Below are positions 43,356-52,195 of a stretch of 64,000 nucleotides of DNA, in pieces; position 1 is the stretch's first letter, and each line of letters starts with the position of its first letter. The DNA lies in contig CAZOOP010000014.1 of the NCBI GenBank assembly GCA_964581465.1, positions 15,257 through 79,256 on the forward strand. The letters are read 5' to 3'. Under the pieces are notes generated by a model. The model saw only the letters and a program-made list of their open reading frames with translations, did no database searches and was not told the DNA's origin. Source of the stretch: WJMB01 sp964581465 (GTDB taxonomy: Bacteria > RBG-13-66-14). Both the position numbers and the translations under genes were made by a program.

Positions 43356-45212
43356 TCAACCCCGCCGCCGCCGCCGCCTCAGGGCCAGGATCAGCTCGGT
43401 GGTGAGCAGCAATGCGGCGAGGATCAGCAACCAGCGCCACAACGGCAGGGGCGCCGATCCCGCCGTGGCGGCCAACTCATCGAGCTCGACGACCTCTACA
43501 CCATCGCCGATCAGCGCGCGATACTCCTCGACGGCGGGTTCACCGAGGCGCCCCTCGCCGGGCGTGGCGTTGACGGCCAGGGGCCTCCCTTGGGGATCGT
43601 CGGCGTCGACCAGCCTCCAGAAACCCAGCAGGTCAAGCTCGACCCCGCCGCCGACGGCTTCGCGGCGCTCCCCCAAGGGGTCGATCAGCCACTGCCCCGG
43701 CTCCAGCCGCAGCGTGTCGCCACCGGTGCGAACGGAGGTCGGGGTTTCGGCGTGGGCGGTCAGGCGCAGCGTCTGCAACATCAGCGGCGCCCAGAGCTCG
43801 GAGACGGGCAGGGCGCCGTCGGCGGCGAGGTAGGGCAGCAGCCAGAGCGTCAGCCGGCGGTCGTCCTCCTCGCGCAGGGCCAAGGCCGGCGAGCCGTTGC
43901 CGTACTCCAGCAGCACCCGCCAGTTTTCGTCCAACCGCGCCCGGGGAGCCCGACGGACCAGGCCGCCGCGTTCCAGAATCCCGGCGGCGCCGCCCAGCGC
44001 GGCGGTGATCGGATTCTCGCCACCCGACGGGGCGACCAGGCCCAGAGTACGGTCTTCGCCACCGGACACCGCGGGCGCCAGATACTCCAGGCCCAGTTCC
44101 GGCATCGAAGCCGGTCGCTCGGCGGGCACCAGGATCAGGGCGTCGGCGTTCGCGGGCAGAGCGTCGAGGCGCGGGTACTCGACGACGGCCACCTCGGCGG
44201 ATTCCGGTCCGGGGGCTCTCTCGGCCAGCCCCGGCGAGGAGCGCAACAGCAGCTCCAGGGCCGGAACTGAGGCTGCCGGATAAACCCGGGGCGGCTCGTG
44301 GAGCCGCAACACCAGCCGGCGGGCGTCGTCGGCGGCCAGGGCGTCGCGCTCCTCGGCCTCCAGCACGATCGCGCTCCAGCCCGGTTCGGCGGTGGTGATC
44401 GACAGCGACCCGCCGCCGCTGAGCTCGCGACGCTCCAGGACGCGACCGTCGGCGGCCAGTTCGTACCGGCGGCTCGGGCCGCTCACACTCGTCCGCAGCT
44501 CCAGGGGCGCTCCGGCCAGGGGTAGGGGATTGACCGGCGAGAGCTCTTCTACGCCGCCGTTGTTCACCGCGCCGCCGACGGGAACCAGGTGCAGCCGCCC
44601 CGGATAGTCCAGCTCCTCCGGGTTGTCGGGGCGGGGCAGGTCCGAGAGCAGCAGCGTCAGCGTCGGTTCCTCGCCGATGGACGCGGCGGCGTACTCCAGA
44701 GCGCCGCGAACATCGCTGCCGCCCACGCCGACCTCCAGAGGCCCCAGGGCCTGCAGAGCCGCGCGGGGATCGGCGCCGGCGACGACGGGCCGCGGCGCTG
44801 CGTCGAAGGCCACCAGATCGACGACGGCGGTTTCGGGTAGACCGCGCAGCCAGGCGGCCAATGCATCGACGGCCCGCTCCCAGCGGCTGCGGTCCACCTC
44901 GTCCTCGACGCTCATCGACAGCGAGCGGTCGAGGAGGACCAGTACTCGTTCCGGAGCGGCGGCTCCGTCGTCCAGGTAGAGCGGGCCGGCGGCGGCCAGG
45001 ATCACCGCCGCCAGGGCCAGCATACGCAGGATCGTCAGCAACAGCTCGCGCAGGCGCAGGCGGCGGCTCTGCTCGGCGACGGCCTCGCGGACCAGCTTGA
45101 GAGCGGGGAAGCGTCGACGGCGTCGCAGTCGGCGACGCCACCAATAAACCAGCAGCGGCGCCAGCACCGCCGGCAGGGCCCAGAGCAGCCAGGGATGGGT
45201 GAGCTCGATCAT
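43356..45212 (-). CDS. BatA-type von Willebrand A domain membrane protein
   Basis: A 618-residue protein with the N-terminal BatA domain (LTHPWLLWALPAVLAPLLVYWWRRR... RLRELLLTILRMLALAAVILAAAGP), two membrane helices at 8-24 and 60-80, a VWA domain starting VLVLLDRSLSMS (MIDAS DxSxS) with RWERAVDALAAWL, a variable extracytoplasmic region and a last membrane helix near 595-612. Its start overlaps the stop of the DUF58 gene by four bases (ATGA), the standard arrangement in MoxR-DUF58-BatA clusters, which are linked to chaperone-like assembly or stress tolerance. No MoxR ATPase lies upstream here. Confidence 0.85.
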   Translation of the reverse strand: MIELTHPWLLWALPAVLAPLLVYWWRRRLRRRRRFPALKLVREAVAEQSRRLRLRELLLTILRMLALAAVILAAAGPLYLDDGAAAPERVLVLLDRSLSMSVEDEVDRSRWERAVDALAAWLRGLPETAVVDLVAFDAAPRPVVAGADPRAALQALGPLEVGVGGSDVRGALEYAAASIGEEPTLTLLLSDLPRPDNPEELDYPGRLHLVPVGGAVNNGGVEELSPVNPLPLAGAPLELRTSVSGPSRRYELAADGRVLERRELSGGGSLSITTAEPGWSAIVLEAEERDALAADDARRLVLRLHEPPRVYPAASVPALELLLRSSPGLAERAPGPESAEVAVVEYPRLDALPANADALILVPAERPASMPELGLEYLAPAVSGGEDRTLGLVAPSGGENPITAALGGAAGILERGGLVRRAPRARLDENWRVLLEYGNGSPALALREEDDRRLTLWLLPYLAADGALPVSELWAPLMLQTLRLTAHAETPTSVRTGGDTLRLEPGQWLIDPLGERREAVGGGVELDLLGFWRLVDADDPQGRPLAVNATPGEGRLGEPAVEEYRALIGDGVEVVELDELAATAGSAPLPLWRWLLILAALLLTTELILALRRRRRRG

Positions 45213-46144
45213 CGTGTTCGGCGGCCGCTCACGGCGCTGATCAGACGCAGGCGGCGGATGAGGAAACGGCGCAGGGGTAGCCGGAATGAGCCCGAAGTGG
45301 TCAGGCGCAGGTAATCGGCCCGCCGGGAGCGCAGACGCCGCTCCAGCGCGCGGTAGTACTCGGCGGCCAGCTTGCCGAAGGCGCCGCTGAGAGTCTCGCC
45401 GTCAACGTTGACCGTGGCGCCCTCCTCGGCGTCCTCCAGCAGTAACGGACCGCGCAGGTGGGGTTCGACCTCGTCGTCGTCGAGGAGGTGCAGCACCAGC
45501 GTCTCGTGACGGCGCGAGGCCAGGCCGGCCAGGGCGCGGTCCAGGCCGTCGCCGGACTCCCAGAGGTCGCTGATCAACACGAACAGACCGCGCCGCCGCG
45601 CCCGGGGAGCGGTCTGGCGCAGCAGAGCGGCGAAGTCGGTCCGCCCGCCGGGACCGGCGGCCTCGAGCAGGGAGAGCGCTTTGCCGAGTTGCAGCGGGCC
45701 GCGCCGCGGCGGTAAAAGCTCGCCCAGACCGCCGGCGAAAGTGCCCAAGCCCAGGTGATCGCCCTGACGCACCACCAGGTAGGCCAGGGCGGCGGCCAGG
45801 GTGCGGGCGTAGTCCAGCTTGGTCACCCCGCCGGAGCGCTCCCCGGCGTAGTTCATCGACTCCGAGGTGTCGATGAGAAGCCAGACCCGCAGGTCGGCTT
45901 CCTCGAGGTAGGTCTTGACGTAGAGGCGGTCGGTCTTGCCCCAACTGCGCCAGTCCACCCGGCGGGGATCGTCGCCGGGGCGGTAGGGCCGGTACTCGGC
46001 GAACTCCTGGGCCGCGCCGCGCAGCGGCGAGGGATGCAGGCCGGCCAGCAGGCCCTCGACCAGTAGTCGCGCCCGCAGGCGCAGATCGCCCACGGCGGCA
46101 GCCGCCCGGGGGTCCAACAAGCCGCGCTTGTCATAAGCTTCCAT
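45209..46144 (-). CDS. DUF58 domain protein
   Basis: A 311-residue DUF58 protein, which carries a VWA-like fold. Signature tracts: FAEYRPYRPGDDPRRVDWRSWGKTDRLYVKTYLEE (the DUF58 hallmark), then VWLLIDTSESMNY with a MIDAS-like DxSxS, and GRTDFAALLR with the later metal-binding Asp. It lacks membrane helices, so it is probably cytoplasmic and associates with BatA. First gene of the pair; upstream sequence is repeat-rich and without the MoxR ATPase usually found there. Confidence 0.88.
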   Translation of the reverse strand: MEAYDKRGLLDPRAAAAVGDLRLRARLLVEGLLAGLHPSPLRGAAQEFAEYRPYRPGDDPRRVDWRSWGKTDRLYVKTYLEEADLRVWLLIDTSESMNYAGERSGGVTKLDYARTLAAALAYLVVRQGDHLGLGTFAGGLGELLPPRRGPLQLGKALSLLEAAGPGGRTDFAALLRQTAPRARRRGLFVLISDLWESGDGLDRALAGLASRRHETLVLHLLDDDEVEPHLRGPLLLEDAEEGATVNVDGETLSGAFGKLAAEYYRALERRLRSRRADYLRLTTSGSFRLPLRRFLIRRLRLISAVSGRRTR

Positions 46145-46329
46145 CAGGACCTAGTTTAGCACAGCCGGCTTTATTCCGCTCCCCCCGCCGTTGTATACTC
46201 GTTTTGGATCACGACGCCCCAACGGAGCGCTGTTACCGAAGAGCGCTCGGTACAACCGGACCGGCCTGTGAAGGCGATCACGCCCCCCGTGAAGAGTCCG
46301 TCATCTAGGTGCTGGATAAGCTGAACTGC

Positions 46330-46555
46330 TTTAGAGATTATCGCAAGTGACGGAACAGGAATATGTCGCCAATAGGTTGTCATTATGCGCTTTCTGGCTG
46401 TGTAAGCTGTCACAATCCGCGTATTACCTGTTGGCATAAAACCAGACTTGCCCCTATGAGGGTGCTTCCAAGAGGACTAAGAGGACACTTAGACTCGGGA
46501 AGTCGTGACTTCAATGCTGTACCCCGTGCTTACCAACCCTCGGTAGGTTAACTGT
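46330..46555 (-). repeat. Family C fragment
   Basis: Shares with 15518-15879 the tracts 'ACCAGACTTGCCCCTATGAGG', 'CAAGAGGACTAAGAGGAC' and 'GACTCGGGAAG', in the same orientation. Followed at 46562-46620 by a scrambled family B end (GGGATCGTGTGTGACGCC). Confidence 0.5.
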
Positions 46556-46636
46556 TTAAAAGCTCCGGGATCGTGTGTGACGCCATCAAAGCGTAGTTTG
46601 AGATAGCCTCGTCTCAGCCGCTAGACAAAACCAGTC

Positions 46637-46853
46637 GGCCTCATGGAACGTGTTGGGACCAAATCAGGCTGATTGGGATCGGCCCGGTATTGCGCCGTAG
46701 ATGAGCAAGCGTTCATCCAGCATGCCCTATTGCTTGTTCTATTGTCCGGCGAGAGAGTAAAGACACTTAGGAGTCTGCGGCAATCTGCTCTCAGGGTATT
46801 TACAAGTCCGCGGATATCCGGGATCGAAAAGCATCAGACCCGTAATAGCCAAT
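46637..46853 (-). mobile_element. Family A MITE, copy 4, split by copy 5
   Basis: Starts GGCCTCATGGAACGTGTTGG, the right end of family A in reverse. Its sequence breaks at 'CGTAATAGCCAAT' and resumes at 47172 with 'TAGCCACTTTAACTGCCCGTTTA', which is the expected continuation, so the copy at 46854 landed inside it. Confidence 0.65.
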
Positions 46854-47171
46854 GGGATCGCGTGCCGTGTCCGGACCTGGTCGTGATTGTACTCTATTGA
46901 TAATTGACGTGATTGGTATCGGATTCCTGTCACAAAACGGACTTTTTATAAATTGCAATTAAGAATATCTTCCTTGACAAACACAGATATCAACGTACTT
47001 GTCCCTGCCCTGACAGCAATTTGTCACTGACGCTCAAGTGACGTAATAACAATTAATAAGGTCAAGATAAATGATTGTATGGTCAGCAAGGTGCATTTCT
47101 GATAAGTGAAGAACGGCCCGGCAAACCGCTCCTCTACAGCCTGATTTGGTCCGATCACGTTCCATGATGCC
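46854..47171 (+). mobile_element. Family A MITE, copy 5, nested in copy 4
   Basis: 318 bp from GGGATCGCGTGCCGTGTCCG to TCCATGATGCC. Flanking octamers TAGCCAAT (46846-46853) and TAGCCACT (47172-47179) match at 7 of 8. The rest of copy 4 continues to about 47205. Confidence 0.78.
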
Positions 47172-47480
47172 TAGCCACTTTAACTGCCCGTTTAATGATT
47201 GGCAGTCTAATCCGATTGCCATACGTGTGGTAATCCGTAGAGTGACTTACTGATAAAACGGGGCACGAGCGGATTATGTTATGCGGTAGCCTACCCCCGG
47301 CTATCAGCTTGATGAAGTTGCCTTCAATAAAAACGACCGCGAAATGCAAACCGGAATCCAGCAACTCTCAATCGCCGCAGTTGTTGGTCCAGTTTTGCCT
47401 GGTGATGCTGGCACAAGCAACTTCGCGTATTCCAACCTGACGCCTCTCGACAACGACCGGTTCGAAAAGGAGCGCCTGCG

Positions 47481-47939
47481 ATGAAAGCCGAAGTACGCCA
47501 CCTCGAAGGGATGACCTTCCTCGGCCGCGGCCTGGAGAGCTCCTGCTGGGTGCCCCTGGACGCCCCGGCGGAGAAGGGCGGCGCCGGCTCGGCGGCCCGG
47601 CCGATGGAGCTGCTGCTGATCGGCCTGGGCGGCTGCACCGGCATGGACGTCTACGGCATCCTGCGCAAGATGCGCCTGGCCCTGGCCGGGTTTCGCGTCG
47701 AGCTGGAGGGCGACCGCGCCGAGGAGCACCCCAAGGGTTTCGAGAAGATCACTGTTATCTACCACGTCTGGGGCGACGGCCTCGACGAGGACAAGGTCGC
47801 CGAGGCCGTGCGACTCTCCGAAGAGAAGTACTGCGGCGCTCGGGCAACGCTCTCCGCCGTGGAGTTCTCATCTCGTATCGAGATCCACCCGGCCGGGGAG
47901 GCGCCCAACGCCCCGCTGAAGCGCGGCTCGCGCGCCTAG
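47481..47939 (+). CDS. OsmC-like peroxidase family protein
   Basis: A 152-residue OsmC/Ohr-family thiol peroxidase. The two redox cysteines are at C52 (LGGCTGMDV) and C118 (EKYCGARATLS), the usual spacing for the OsmC (YhfA-like) branch with RPMELLLIGLGGCTGMDVYGILRKMR. These enzymes reduce organic hydroperoxides, so it adds to the peroxide-handling theme of the AhpD pair and thioredoxin although it is far from them. ATG 47481 follows AAAAGGAG. The upstream 275 bases contain no further family that I can name. Confidence 0.9.
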   Translation: MKAEVRHLEGMTFLGRGLESSCWVPLDAPAEKGGAGSAARPMELLLIGLGGCTGMDVYGILRKMRLALAGFRVELEGDRAEEHPKGFEKITVIYHVWGDGLDEDKVAEAVRLSEEKYCGARATLSAVEFSSRIEIHPAGEAPNAPLKRGSRA

Positions 47940-48062
47940 AAACAACTAGAAGATCAACTACTCGCTTATCAAGCGGACACTAACTGGGCGACGTGCCTGC
48001 TGTGCTTGAAGTACCTGCTTGTCGCTCTTCCCGTAGTTAATCAGCCTTTCAAGAGGTCGACC

Positions 48063-49496
48063 ATGCCCTCACGCGAGCGCCTCGAGTGCGACGTGCTGAT
48101 CATCGGCGCCGGCGCCGCCGGCTGCCTCGCCGCGCTGACCTTGGCCCGCGAGGCGCCCGCTTTGACCACGGCGCTGGTCGATCGAGCCCGGACACACCGC
48201 TCGGGCTCCCTGGCCTCCGGCGCCGACCGCCTCGACCCGGACCCGGCGCGGGCCGATTTCTCCCCGGCCGACGCCGGTCCCGCCGAACCGCTGTTCGATG
48301 AGCTCGAGCCGACCCTGGAGCTGCTGCGTGGTCTGGGACTGCGGATCGGCGAGCCTCTGACCGGCGGCGGCCTGCGGATCCACGGCGAGAACATCAAGGG
48401 CCGGTTGTCCCGGGCGGTGGAGTCGACCGCCGTTCAGGTGCTGTCCGACTACTTCGTCGGCGGTCTATTGACGACAAACGAGAGCCGCGTTTGCGGCGCC
48501 CTGGCCTTCGAGGTCCGTCAGGAGCGTTTCCTCGAGCTGCGCTCCCGCGCCGTCCTGCTGGCGACGGGCGCGACCAGCGGGCTCTTCGGCGGCGGCCTGC
48601 TCAGCGACCTCGGACCCCACTCGCCCTACAACTCCGGCGCCGCCCTGGGCCTGCCCGTCGGGGCGAGGTTGGTTCATCCCGGCGAACTGCATCGACCCCT
48701 GGTCCTGGCCGATTCCCGGGCGCCGGTGCGCTGCCTGCTCGAGTTCGCCGCCGAGGTGGTCGATGGCGCGGGAAAGAGCCTGGGCGTCTTAGAAGAGGCG
48801 GAGCTGAGTCGGCTTCTCGCCACTGATCCGCGCGGTGAGAGGGGACCATACCGGGTGGTTCTGGCCGATGACTCCCCGCAGGCCCTGGCCGAGCTCAAAC
48901 GCCGCTACCTGGAGCATCACCCCGCCGCGGTGCTGCGCTGGGCCGCCCAGGATTGCCCCCGACGGAGCCTGGAGCTGCGCCGGGGCGTTCCGATCCTCGA
49001 CGGTGGCTCCACCCGAGCCGGACTGGGAATCGACGGCCGACGCCGCACCACGGCTCCAGGTCTCTGGGCCGCCGGTTCCTGCGCCGGCGGGTTGACGGGC
49101 AAGGGCCTCTTGGGCCGGATGGCCGAAGGCCGTTTGGCGGCACGGGTCTTGGCGGACGATCTCCCCGATGACCCCGGCCCGCTCGACGAAAGCTCCGTCG
49201 ACGCCCTCCAGGATTTCATCGGCGCTCCGCTGATTCGGCTGACTCGGGTGGGCTCGGGGATCCGGCCGCGGGACTACACCGAACGGCTGAGGCGGATCAT
49301 GGACGATTACGCGCCCGACGGTCCACCGTCCACCCCGGCGCGGTCGGCGGCGGCCGCTGAGGCGCTGGTGGAGCTGGACGCCGCCGCCGCTCTGCTGCTG
49401 GCCGCCAGCCATCTCGAGCTGGCCGAGACCGTCCTGGCCCGCCAGCGCGTCGAGCTGGCCCGCGCCCTGCTTTCTTCGAGCGGGAGTTCACGATGA
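48063..49496 (+). CDS. FAD-dependent oxidoreductase (fumarate reductase/SdhA-like fold)
   Basis: A 477-residue flavoprotein. The start is ATG 48063, because AAGAGG lies 6-10 bases upstream; an upstream in-frame Met at 48006 has no such site. The dinucleotide-binding motif CDVLIIGAGAAGCLAALTLAREA is followed by a domain resembling SdhA/FrdA/aspartate oxidase/AprA: AVLLATGATSGLFGG (FAD), then LELRRGVPILDGGSTRAGLGIDGRRRTTAPGLWAAGSCAGGLTGKGLLGRMAEG, matching the family's 'G.....t..pGLyAaGe..gg.hG.nrl....'. The usual catalytic segment is not easily placed and the protein is about 80-100 residues shorter than fumarate reductases, so its substrate is unknown. It overlaps the next gene by four bases. 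Confidence 0.82.
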   Translation: MPSRERLECDVLIIGAGAAGCLAALTLAREAPALTTALVDRARTHRSGSLASGADRLDPDPARADFSPADAGPAEPLFDELEPTLELLRGLGLRIGEPLTGGGLRIHGENIKGRLSRAVESTAVQVLSDYFVGGLLTTNESRVCGALAFEVRQERFLELRSRAVLLATGATSGLFGGGLLSDLGPHSPYNSGAALGLPVGARLVHPGELHRPLVLADSRAPVRCLLEFAAEVVDGAGKSLGVLEEAELSRLLATDPRGERGPYRVVLADDSPQALAELKRRYLEHHPAAVLRWAAQDCPRRSLELRRGVPILDGGSTRAGLGIDGRRRTTAPGLWAAGSCAGGLTGKGLLGRMAEGRLAARVLADDLPDDPGPLDESSVDALQDFIGAPLIRLTRVGSGIRPRDYTERLRRIMDDYAPDGPPSTPARSAAAAEALVELDAAAALLLAASHLELAETVLARQRVELARALLSSSGSSR

Positions 49497-50191
49497 AAGC
49501 GGCTCTGGTAACCTTCGGCGATGAGAACGTCCGGGAGTGGACCCGGGTCTCCTTCCCCCTCAAGGAGCGCTACTGCCACCTGCACGGCTATGGCTTCCAC
49601 AGCGCCGGGGAGCGCCTGGACGACCGCCCCGCCGGCTGGAGCAAGCTGCCGCTGCTGCTGCGCCATCTGGACGAATACGAGCTGCTCTACTGGTCCGACG
49701 CCGACAGCGTGATCATGCAGCCCGCCTTCCGCCTCGAGGAGCTGGCCGATCCCAAGACCGAGCTGACCTTCTGCGTCGCCGGGCTTCACGGCACCCTGAA
49801 CTCGGGCGAGTTTTTCGTCCGCAACAGCCCCTGGGCGCGGGTCTTCCTCGAAACCGTCTACGCCCAGGAGTTCCTGGTCAACAATGAGCGCGGCCGACCA
49901 AAGACCATCGGACACCGGCTGCGTCGCAGGCTCTGCGGCTGCGTGGGCTGTCGCAAGTTCCAGTACGACCAAAAAGCCTTCACCCACGTCGTCCACCATT
50001 TGGACAAGGCCGAGCGGGAGCGCCACCTGGCCCTCTATCCGCCCGAGCACCCGCTCTACTTCAATGGTTACGGCGAGCATTACCGCGAGGGCGTCTTCGT
50101 GCGCCATTTCCCCGGCTCGCACAAGAACCACGCGGCCTTCCTCGCCGCCGCCGCCGAGGCCGAAAAGCGCCTCGAGGCACTGGGCGGTTGA
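49493..50191 (+). CDS. Glycosyltransferase-like protein (GT34/GMA12-MNN10 type)
   Basis: A 232-residue putative nucleotide-sugar glycosyltransferase. The pattern resembles GT34 galactosyl/mannosyl transferases: WSKLPLLLRHLDEYELLYWSDADSVIM gives the DxD metal/nucleotide motif (Asp-Ala-Asp), LNSGEFFVRNSPWARVFLETVYAQEF resembles 'nsG.FliRns.ws..fL...y', and GVFVRHFPGSHKNHAAF resembles the C-terminal 'HF.G'. A cysteine cluster CGCVGC near 143-148 is an additional feature. Coupled to the flavoprotein by ATGA; the two may act on one small molecule or surface sugar, which is only inference. Confidence 0.7.
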   Translation: MKAALVTFGDENVREWTRVSFPLKERYCHLHGYGFHSAGERLDDRPAGWSKLPLLLRHLDEYELLYWSDADSVIMQPAFRLEELADPKTELTFCVAGLHGTLNSGEFFVRNSPWARVFLETVYAQEFLVNNERGRPKTIGHRLRRRLCGCVGCRKFQYDQKAFTHVVHHLDKAERERHLALYPPEHPLYFNGYGEHYREGVFVRHFPGSHKNHAAFLAAAAEAEKRLEALGG

Positions 50192-50770
50192 TAGCACAGG
50201 CTCACCGCCGCAAAATGCTCGTCTCTCTTCTAGGGATTGTCATACGAACTGAACCCGCTGTATATCTCAAAACTGATGCTTCAGAGTCAAAACAGGCAAT
50301 TGTTGAAGGTATCAGGCAACCCGAGCGGACCAGATCAGGCCGATAGGCGGCGGCGTACAGGGCCGTTCTTTCCCGACCGGACATACTCTTTCATTAATCA
50401 GGCGTTAATCTTGTAAGCCCTTACTACTTGTTTTTAGGCACATAGGATCTAGCAGCATTATACTACAAGGGCATATATTAGTATGCTGATATCTGGGGTA
50501 GCTAACGAATAGGCCCGTATTAGCCGCCACTTTTCAACTGCCCGTCTTGTGACATATTACTGATGATAACCACCTCTATCAACGACTGATTATATTCAAT
50601 ATCTGGTCTGGTCAGGATATACATCCCTACAAGAATATAACATTATATTAGCGATATAGGCATGTTCGTTTATAAGTGATGATCCCCTTTTTCCGTCATC
50701 CTGTGTAGCCTATACAAGAGCCTTCGACGGGTGTCAGGAAACCCGAGCCATCAACCAGCGAGGAGTGAAG
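50192..50770. other. Repeat-rich spacer
   Basis: Contains at about 50511-50627 a reverse family A left half ending in the terminal repeat (GGATATACATCCC); no matching right end. The rest is AT-rich with no gene I can support. Confidence 0.5.
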
Positions 50771-51019
50771 TTGGCTAAACTACGTAAGCGTGGCTACTGG
50801 CTGTCCTTCGCCCTGGCGATCATCCTGTCCCTGGCGGCGGTCAAGACCCTCTTGCCCAATCCTGACGTTAGCAAGGAGTGCCGCCTGGGCTATAAGGCCG
50901 GTTGCAGCTTCACCCCCTACAGCACCTTGATCCTGATCGTCCTGGCGGCGACCAACTGCAAGCTGCGCAAGCGCTTCCTGACTGAAAACCCCTCTGAGTA
51001 TAGCGGAGCGACGTTATGA
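50771..51019 (+). CDS. Small two-helix membrane protein
   Basis: About 82 residues from TTG 50771 (AGGAG five bases upstream); the GTG at 50765 overlaps that AGGAG and is a poorer choice. Two hydrophobic helices (about 11-28 and 48-65) are separated by a short loop with two Cys in DVSKECRLGYKAGCSFTPYS, probably periplasmic and able to form a disulfide. No family is recognised. The stop overlaps the next start (ATGA), so the two genes are translationally coupled. Confidence 0.7.
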   Translation: MAKLRKRGYWLSFALAIILSLAAVKTLLPNPDVSKECRLGYKAGCSFTPYSTLILIVLAATNCKLRKRFLTENPSEYSGATL

Positions 51020-51444
51020 TCAGAGTCCTCATCGTCCTGGCTTCACTGCCCGTCGTTTTAGCCTGTAGCACGGCCCATAACGACTTCCGCGAGCAGGCCG
51101 CCGATGTGGTCGACGGTTTCCTCGAGGTCGTCGTAGCCGGTGACGCCGACAAGGCCGCCTCCTACGCCCTGATCGAGGGCGACAGCAAATACTTCGTCGT
51201 CTTCACCGAGATGCTGGCCGCGGGCGAGCTGGTGGTCCGCGAGGCCGAGCTGCTGCACCTCGGCGAAATCCGCCCGGACTCGGCACCCCACGGAATGGAC
51301 CGCCTCACGGCGCGCATCGCCGCCCGGATCACCCGCTTCGGCGAGGACCTGCCCCGCAGCGAATACGATCTGGGCCTGGTCGGCGAGGGGCGCGAGTGGC
51401 ACATCAAGGACGTGCCCGACGCCTTCACCAATTACTCGCGATAA
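51016..51444 (+). CDS. Putative lipoprotein, SnoaL/DUF4878-like size and shape
   Basis: A 142-residue protein with a signal peptide and lipobox VVLAC (Cys near 17). The mature part begins with an acidic helix (FREQAADVVDGFLEVVVAGDADKAASYAL) like the N-terminal helix of DUF4878/NTF2-like domains, then beta-like segments including REAELLHLGEI and EWHIKDVPDAF. I infer an NTF2-like fold anchored to a membrane; function is unknown. Coupled to the membrane protein at 50771. Confidence 0.75.
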   Translation: MIRVLIVLASLPVVLACSTAHNDFREQAADVVDGFLEVVVAGDADKAASYALIEGDSKYFVVFTEMLAAGELVVREAELLHLGEIRPDSAPHGMDRLTARIAARITRFGEDLPRSEYDLGLVGEGREWHIKDVPDAFTNYSR

Positions 51445-51499
51445 GCGCCAGGCCGACCTTGGCCGAAACCGGCCGGAAGGGTCGCCCTAACCCGAGCCC

Positions 51500-51582
51500 G
51501 GCTTTGGCACGTTTCTTGCGGAGCTCCATCGCCGGTCGTCGTTCAGGCCCGGTCGCCCTGTTGCAAGAAACGTGCCAAAGCC
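51500..51582. repeat. Paired inverted-arm element, copy 4 (short spacing)
   Basis: Left arm 51500-51519 and right arm 51563-51582 are exact reverse complements (GGCTTTGGCACGTTTCTTGC), interior 43 bp, same length as copy 3 but unrelated in sequence. It starts 55 bases after the stop at 51444. Confidence 0.9.
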
Positions 51583-51696
51583 TTCCCCACCGGATACTTG
51601 TGGGGTCCGACGGCCAGGAGAGCGGTTTCGGCCAAGATCGCCGCATGATAACCAACCTGACGATATGAATACCCCACCACTCAACCGAGGTCAAGA

Positions 51697-52155
51697 ATGC
51701 TCCGTCGATTGTCCCTGCTGATGATCCCCCTGCTGTTGCTCTCCTGCGGTGAGGACGCCTCACAAGGCGAGGATAACCCTGTCGAGAACGACGCGCAGAC
51801 CCAAAGCCCGACCGAGCTGCCGGCGCCGCCCGAGCTTGCCGCCACCGTCGAGGACTTCCTCAACGACGTCAGCTTGGGCTACGGTGTGGAGGTTCGGGAA
51901 GCCTTCGCACCCGACGCCCCCGCCGAGGAGGCGACCGCGCTGGCCGAGGCCCTGGACTCCGGCACCCTGCTGATCACCTCGGTCCAGCAGCTCGGACCGG
52001 TGCGTCTGTTCGAGAGCGACGCCGGCCACCGCGGGAACGTCGAGTTGGAGTACCAGGCGTTGCGCGACGGCAAGGAGACCGGCGGCCGGGGCGAGCTGTC
52101 CTTCGTCGAGACCCCGGAGGGCTGGCGGGTGCTCGATCACCCCTTCGCCGAGTAG
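51697..52155 (+). CDS. Putative lipoprotein
   Basis: A 152-residue protein with signal peptide and lipobox LLLSC (Cys near 17), an acidic low-complexity linker (GEDASQGEDNPVENDAQTQSPTELPAPP) and then a domain resembling in pattern the preceding lipoprotein (ATVEDFLNDVSLGYGVEVREAF..., ending VETPEGWRVLDHPF). The shared order suggests the two are diverged relatives. No family name can be given. ATG 51697; weak ribosome site. Confidence 0.75.
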   Translation: MLRRLSLLMIPLLLLSCGEDASQGEDNPVENDAQTQSPTELPAPPELAATVEDFLNDVSLGYGVEVREAFAPDAPAEEATALAEALDSGTLLITSVQQLGPVRLFESDAGHRGNVELEYQALRDGKETGGRGELSFVETPEGWRVLDHPFAE

Positions 52156-52195
52156 GGTACAAGGGGGCGTCGCGTCTGCTTGAATAACAGAATTA

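Noticed and set aside
48006..48062. Upstream Met for the flavoprotein
   Set aside because: No ribosome site; ATG 48063 has AAGAGG and directly precedes the FAD-binding motif at normal distance.
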